DNA of 33,427 bases from Actinomycetes bacterium. GTDB taxonomy: Bacteria; Actinomycetota; Acidimicrobiia; Acidimicrobiales; RAAP-2. The stretch's first letter is position 1, and each line of letters begins with the position of its first letter. The notes below the pieces were generated by a model that ran no database searches, was not told the DNA's origin, and was given only the letters and a program-made list of their open reading frames with translations. The stretch is from positions 1 to 33,427 of the forward strand of contig JAJYVS010000029.1 in the NCBI GenBank assembly GCA_021791895.1. Reading direction: 5' to 3'. This document shows, piece by piece, positions 30,056 to 33,427 of this stretch. The position numbers and the translations under genes are program-made.

Positions 30056-30575
30056 AGAACGCCGTCTCCTCGTCCCCCTGCAGTCGGAGGTCGAAGCGGT
30101 AGCCGCCGGCGTCGAGCGGTGCGACGAGCGTCGCCGCGGCGTCGGGGCCGATCTCGTCGAGCAGCCGGTCACCCGCGTTGGCCTTCTCCTCGTCCCCGAA
30201 GTAGCACCGGGTGACCAGGCGTTGGAGCAGGCCCCGGGCGAAGACCGAGACGTCGAGATGCGGGGCCGAGTCCGGGGCGACGACACCGGGTTTGACGGTC
30301 ACGAAGTGGAACCGGCCGGCCTCGTCGGCCTGGCACCGGCCGAAGCCGGTCCAGCCTTCGTCGGTGTCGGGCGGGAACCGGCCCGCGCCGTCGGCCTGGA
30401 AGATCTCGACGACGGCGTCGGGGACCGGGTCGCCCCTCCCGTCCAAGACCCGCCCATCGATCGCGATCAAGCCCGGCCGGCCCCGCTCCACCAGCTCGGG
30501 GTCGTGCAGCCAGCGGAATCCGATGTCGAAGAACGGTCCGACCGTCTGGGAGGGGGTGGGGAGGGCCCCGTCCAT
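30045..30575 (-). CDS. pcaG: Protocatechuate 3,4-dioxygenase, alpha subunit
   Basis: A 176-residue alpha subunit. Visible family features are TPSQTVGPFFDIGFRW at the N-terminus, GRVLDGRGDPVPDAVVEIFQ, and PHLDVSVFARGLLQRLVTRCYF. The alpha subunit lacks the iron-binding histidines, as expected, and pairs with PcaH to form the intradiol ring-cleaving enzyme. GAGGA precedes ATG 30575. It lies one base after the pcaH stop. Confidence 0.95.
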   Translation of the reverse strand: MDGALPTPSQTVGPFFDIGFRWLHDPELVERGRPGLIAIDGRVLDGRGDPVPDAVVEIFQADGAGRFPPDTDEGWTGFGRCQADEAGRFHFVTVKPGVVAPDSAPHLDVSVFARGLLQRLVTRCYFGDEEKANAGDRLLDEIGPDAAATLVAPLDAGGYRFDLRLQGDEETAFFAW

Positions 30576-30576
30576 C

Positions 30577-31275
30577 TCAGTCGGTCCTCGGGGTGGCCAG
30601 ATGACCGTTCACCACCAGGTCGAAGGTGTAGCCGAGGGCCCACTCCTCGACCGTCGTGTCGAGGTCGAACGCGCTCACCAGGCGGCCCCGGGCGCGTTCG
30701 CTCACCGAGTTGAAGATGGGGTCGAAGGCGAAGAGCGGGTCGCCGGGGAAGTACATCTGGGTCACCAGGCGCTCGGTGAAGGCCCGGCCGAAGACGGAGA
30801 AGTGGATGTGGGCCGGGCGCCAGGCGTTGGGATGGTTCCGCCACGGGTAGGCGCCGGGCTTGATGGTGACGAACCGGTAGCTGCCGTTGGGGCCGGTCAG
30901 GGCGCGGCCGGCGCCGGTGAAGTTGGGGTCCAGGGGTGCGGGGTGCTGGTCGCCGCAGTGCGCGTACCGGCCGGCGGCGTTGGCCTGCCACACCTCGACC
31001 AGCTGCCCGGCGATGGGCCGCCCGGAGCCGTCGAGCAGCCGGCCGGTGACGATGATCCGCTCCCCCAGGGGTTCATCGGCGTGCTGGGTCGTGAGGTCGG
31101 CGTCTTCGGGCTGGACCGAGGAGCTCCCGAACACCGGGCCGTGGAGCTCGGTCGGTCCCTCGGGCAGGACCAGCAACGGACGCTTGGGGTGGCGCAGCTC
31201 GGTCGAGCGGTAGTCTGGCCAATCGTAGGGGGGGTCGAGCGGAAGGCCCTCGGGAACCGGTCTGGCCATGGTCAC
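30577..31275 (-). CDS. pcaH: Protocatechuate 3,4-dioxygenase, beta subunit
   Basis: A 232-residue beta subunit that carries the Fe(III) centre. The four ligands are visible: Tyr104 (GRYAH), Tyr143 (GAYPWRN), His156 and His158 (PAHIHFS). Their spacing of 39, 13 and 2 residues is that of the well-studied enzyme. The N-terminus (DPPYDWPDYRSTELRHPKRP) is typical. The start is GTG 31275 in a GTGA overlap with the pcaJ stop; ATG 31269 is an alternative. It cleaves protocatechuate to 3-carboxy-cis,cis-muconate with O2. Confidence 0.96.
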   Translation of the reverse strand: MTMARPVPEGLPLDPPYDWPDYRSTELRHPKRPLLVLPEGPTELHGPVFGSSSVQPEDADLTTQHADEPLGERIIVTGRLLDGSGRPIAGQLVEVWQANAAGRYAHCGDQHPAPLDPNFTGAGRALTGPNGSYRFVTIKPGAYPWRNHPNAWRPAHIHFSVFGRAFTERLVTQMYFPGDPLFAFDPIFNSVSERARGRLVSAFDLDTTVEEWALGYTFDLVVNGHLATPRTD

Positions 31276-32066
31276 CGTCCCTGGGTGGCGAGGAGCGACC
31301 GCAGGTTGGCGAGCTCGGTCTCGCTCGGCGGGTCGGTCCGGCCGAGATCGGGCGCCACCTTGAGCTTCCAGGGGGTGGCGTCCAACGCGTCCTGCAGCTC
31401 CACGCCCGGGTGCAGGGCGGTCATGGTGAGCTCGCAGGTCTGCTCGTCGGGGCGCAGGAGGCCGAGGTCGGTGATGACGAGGGTCGGGCCAGCTCCCCGG
31501 AGGCCGAAGCGCTCGCGGTCCCCCGATCCGTCACCGAAGCCGACTGTGGTCCGGAAGTCGAGGTCCTCGACGAAGGTCCGGTGGCTCTGGCGGATGAGGA
31601 CGATGACCTCGCGGCACGAGCCGGCGATCTCGGGGGCCCCACCGGCCCCGGGCAGCCGGACCGTGGGGTGGTCGTAGTCACCGATGACGGTGGAGTTCAG
31701 GTTCCCGTACCGGTCCATCTGCGCCGCGCTCAAGAATCCGACCTCGACCCGCCCACCCTGGAGCCAGTAGTTGAAGATCTCGGGAACCGAGACGACGGTG
31801 TCGGCGGTCAAGGCCAGCTCGCCGTCGCCGATGGAGAGCGGCAGGCGGGACGGCTTCGCACCGATCGTGCCCGACTCGTAGATGAGGACGAGGTCCGGGG
31901 TGTGGGTCGCCCGGGCCAGGTTGGCCGCCGTGGAGGGCAGGCCGATGCCGACGAAGCACACCTTGCGCCCGAGCAGGGCACGCGAGGCGGCGACGATCAT
32001 CATGTCGTCGCGGTCGTAGCCCGAGGTCCCGTCACCCTCCCGGCCGGTGGCCGACACCGTCGTCAC
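31272..32066 (-). CDS. pcaJ: 3-oxoadipate CoA-transferase, beta subunit
   Basis: A 264-residue family I CoA-transferase beta chain of the glutaconate CoA-transferase/CatJ type. The catalytic glutamate is Glu64 in LIYESGTIG. CFVGIGLPSTAANLAR, VEVGFLSAAQMDRYGNLNST and GAGGAPEIA are the conserved loops. With PcaI it transfers CoA from succinyl-CoA to 3-oxoadipate. The first 20 residues are a weakly conserved glycine/charged tail. It starts at GTG 32066 in a GTGA overlap with the pcaI stop. Confidence 0.9.
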   Translation of the reverse strand: MTTVSATGREGDGTSGYDRDDMMIVAASRALLGRKVCFVGIGLPSTAANLARATHTPDLVLIYESGTIGAKPSRLPLSIGDGELALTADTVVSVPEIFNYWLQGGRVEVGFLSAAQMDRYGNLNSTVIGDYDHPTVRLPGAGGAPEIAGSCREVIVLIRQSHRTFVEDLDFRTTVGFGDGSGDRERFGLRGAGPTLVITDLGLLRPDEQTCELTMTALHPGVELQDALDATPWKLKVAPDLGRTDPPSETELANLRSLLATQGR

Positions 32067-32887
32067 GACGACCGCTCCGTCGTCGGGCTCATGACGTGCT
32101 CGTCGATCCAGGTGAGGAAGGTGTCGCGTTCCCGGCTGATGGCGTCCCAGCGGACATAGGCGTCGTTGTCACGGTCCGAGTAGCCCGTCGTGTACGAGGG
32201 GTAGGTGCCCCGGGGCGCGACGGCGACGTAGTCCACGACCCAGTTCGGGAGGACGACGCCGCCGGGGACGAGGGTCAGCTTGTTGACGATCTCTTCGACC
32301 GTGACGAGAACCCGGGAAGCGGCCAGCGCCGCCTCCTTGTTGACCCCGGTGATGCCCCACATGAGCACGTTGCCGTGCCGGTCGGCCTGTTGGGCGTGGA
32401 TGATCGTGACGTCGGGGTGGAGGGCCGGGACCGCGGCCAACGTCTCACCGGTGAACGGGCAGTTCAGCTGCTTGATCGACTCGTTACGGCCCATGAGGCT
32501 CGTCCCGAAGTAGCCCCGCAGGACGCCGAAGGGGAGGCCGGACGCTGCCGCGACGAACCGGTTGGTCAGACCGGCGTGGCTGTGCTCCTCGAGCTCGATC
32601 GGGTTCGGCCAGCCGTTCTCCACGGCGTCGCGGAGCCGGTGGAGCGACCCCACCCCCGGGTTGCCCCCCCACCCGAAGACGAGCTTGCTGGCGCACCCCA
32701 TCCCGATCATCTGGTCGAAGACGATGTCGGGCGTCAGCCGGACGAGCGTGAGACCCTTACGGCCTTGTCTGATGATCTCGTGACCCGCAGCCACCGGAAT
32801 CAGGTGCGTGAAGCCCTCGATGGCCACGCAGTCACCCTCGTGGACCACCGCGGCGACGGCGTTCGCCAGGCTCTCGATCTCGGCCAC
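32063..32887 (-). CDS. pcaI: 3-oxoadipate CoA-transferase, alpha subunit
   Basis: A 274-residue family I CoA-transferase alpha chain, CatI/glutaconate-transferase type. It shows VAIEGFTHLIPVAAGHEIIR, LVFGWGGNPGVGSLHRLRDA, EEHSHAGLTNRFVAAASGLP and ADRHGNVLMWGITG. It is the first gene of the pca operon. GTG 32887 follows GAGGAG at very short distance, so the exact start is not certain. The promoter and operator lie 14-70 bases upstream. Confidence 0.9.
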   Translation of the reverse strand: MAEIESLANAVAAVVHEGDCVAIEGFTHLIPVAAGHEIIRQGRKGLTLVRLTPDIVFDQMIGMGCASKLVFGWGGNPGVGSLHRLRDAVENGWPNPIELEEHSHAGLTNRFVAAASGLPFGVLRGYFGTSLMGRNESIKQLNCPFTGETLAAVPALHPDVTIIHAQQADRHGNVLMWGITGVNKEAALAASRVLVTVEEIVNKLTLVPGGVVLPNWVVDYVAVAPRGTYPSYTTGYSDRDNDAYVRWDAISRERDTFLTWIDEHVMSPTTERSS

Positions 32888-32900
32888 GTCTCCTCAAGTC

Positions 32901-32928
32901 CGGATAACGCACACATATGCGTTATCCG
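32901..32928. promoter_or_regulatory. pca operator: perfect 11-bp inverted repeat
   Basis: CGGATAACGCA (32901-32911) and TGCGTTATCCG (32918-32928) with a 6-base spacer. It lies immediately downstream of the -10 and 14 bases before pcaI, over the expected transcription start. That is the position of a repressor operator. The IclR-family protein in the same operon is the obvious candidate to bind it. Confidence 0.75.
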
Positions 32929-32958
32929 AACATAGGAGCCCTTTGGGCTGGGTGTCAA
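32929..32958 (-). promoter_or_regulatory. pca operon promoter
   Basis: Reading leftward, TTGACA (32953-32958) is a perfect -35, followed after 18 bases by TATGTT (32929-32934) as the -10. It is a sigma-70-type promoter for pcaIJHGBL-iclR. Confidence 0.75.
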
Positions 32959-33041
32959 CGTCAAGGGCCCAGGTTCCGGGCTCAGGCTGCGGCCGAGCAA
33001 GCGGGTACCGTGGGGGGCGAAGGGGCCCGGTTGGCTCCGGG

Positions 33042-33114
33042 GCGCTCGTAGCTCAACGGATAGAGCATCTGACTACGGATCAGAAGGTTGGGGGTTCGAA
33101 TCCCTCCGAGCGCG
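33042..33114 (+). tRNA. tRNA-Arg (anticodon ACG)
   Basis: A 73-base cloverleaf. Acceptor GCGCTCG pairs with CGAGCGC, and the D-stem is GCTC/GAGC. The anticodon stem TCTGA/TCAGA encloses loop CTACGGA (anticodon ACG at 33075-33077). The T-arm is GGGGG-TTCGAAT-CCCTC and the discriminator is G. No CCA is encoded. The ACG anticodon, deaminated to ICG, reads CGU, CGC and CGA. Confidence 0.95.
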
Positions 33115-33198
33115 CTAGAAGAGTCCAGCTCAAGGCCACAGTGCCTCCCATCCACTCCGACTGACACACCCTTGTGAGAACCGGGTGAGAACCAAACT

Positions 33199-33215
33199 GT
33201 CCCCGAACAGGGGAC
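33199..33215. terminator. Short GC-rich hairpin downstream of the tRNA
   Basis: GTCCCC-GAACA-GGGGAC is a perfect 6-bp stem with a 5-base loop, 85 bases after the tRNA. There is no T-run. It may end the tRNA transcript or may be unrelated. Confidence 0.3.
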
Positions 33216-33317
33216 TCACCAGAAGGAAGGTGCTGGGCGCCGGCGGAGCCCGAAGGCGTCTCCCGGGACGCCCGAGGCTGGTACGTGAAGGTGAGCCTGG
33301 GTCGCGACCCTGTTGGC

Positions 33318-33386
33318 GATCACCGAAAGTCGCGATCCATGATCATCGAAATTCGAGATCTGTGATCACTGAAATTCGCGATCTGG
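33318..33386 (+). repeat. Three tandem 23-bp repeats, possible IS21-type end
   Basis: Three consecutive 23-base units begin GATCACCGAAAG, GATCATCGAAAT and GATCACTGAAAT, each containing TCG(C/A)GATC. They follow a TGTTGGCG at 33311. IS21-family elements have TG-starting ends with several such internal repeats. No istA/istB is visible before the window ends. Confidence 0.5.
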
Positions 33387-33427
33387 GGTCAGCGCTCCTC
33401 GGATCTCAGGCTATCGATCACCTCCTG

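Larger units (their letters stand above)
33115..33427. other. 313-base stretch downstream of the tRNA
   Basis: It has no supported gene. It contains a short hairpin (33199-33215), a twice-repeated GTGAGAACC (about 33175-33193) and the three 23-bp repeats at the right edge. Confidence 0.6.

Noticed and set aside
33042-33114. tRNA-Arg as attachment site for the conjugation remnant
   Set aside because: No second copy of the tRNA 3' end was seen in the window, and no integrase lies next to it.
33318-33386. CRISPR array
   Set aside because: The units are contiguous 23-mers with no spacers and no cas genes nearby.

Overview
High-GC bacterial DNA, most likely from an actinobacterium. The evidence is the GC-rich coding, frequent GTG and TTG starts, ATGA/GTGA gene overlaps, an actinobacterial-type pca operon, a eukaryotic-type GlnII and a fused PcaL. 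The species cannot be named. By eye the sequence has several compositional zones: a less GC-rich stretch (about 1.4-6.8 kb), an intermediate zone (about 7-21 kb) and a very GC-rich block (about 23.5-33 kb). The window reads as a mobile, decaying accessory region joined to a conserved catabolic operon.

Layout. (1) 1-1312: right end of an IS630-family element that has cut off the 5' end of an MFS exporter gene. (2) 1.4-6.8 kb: a defence-like island. A leftward operon encodes a ubiquitin-like protein, an E1/ThiF-type enzyme, a DUF6527 protein and a GIY-YIG nuclease. Divergent from it are an XRE-ImmA/IrrE regulator-protease and a PIN-like protein, with a perfect 10-bp inverted repeat in the divergent promoter region. 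A possible proteasome-like Ntn hydrolase (1447-2082) faces the operon from the other side. (3) 7-20 kb: mostly monocistronic genes for small-molecule modification (three methyltransferases, Eis-like GNAT, APH, tandem Nudix, P-loop kinase, alpha/beta hydrolase, serine hydrolase, VOC protein). They are interleaved with gene remnants (APH, PhyH, HIT) and four copies of a small hairpin repeat. This zone ends with glnII and a mycothiol-isomerase-like gene. (4) 20.2-22.9 kb: an IS110 element and a complete IS630 element. The IS630 is the same as the one at the left edge but inverted, so about 21.5 kb is bracketed by inverted copies. (5) 23-25.6 kb: an XRE regulator and a conjugation remnant (5'-truncated VirB4-like ATPase plus VirD4-like coupling protein), then a ROK/polyphosphate-glucokinase-like gene. 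(6) 26.4-32.9 kb: protocatechuate branch of the beta-ketoadipate pathway, pcaI-J-H-G-B-L-iclR, leftward, ending in a truncated pobA. It has a clear promoter and an 11-bp inverted-repeat operator. (7) tRNA-Arg(ACG) and, at the right edge, three 23-bp direct repeats that may be an IS21-type end.

How the genes work together. The pca genes convert protocatechuate by ring cleavage (PcaHG), cycloisomerisation (PcaB), decarboxylation and lactone hydrolysis (PcaL) and CoA transfer (PcaIJ); the IclR protein is the likely regulator. Truncated pobA means 4-hydroxybenzoate entry is broken at this locus. The most interesting unit is the ubiquitin-like operon: its E1 has no cysteine in the usual catalytic region, its modifier lacks a C-terminal GlyGly, and a nuclease and a possible proteasome-like protease lie beside it. 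All functions are inferred from reading sequence; no database search was run.
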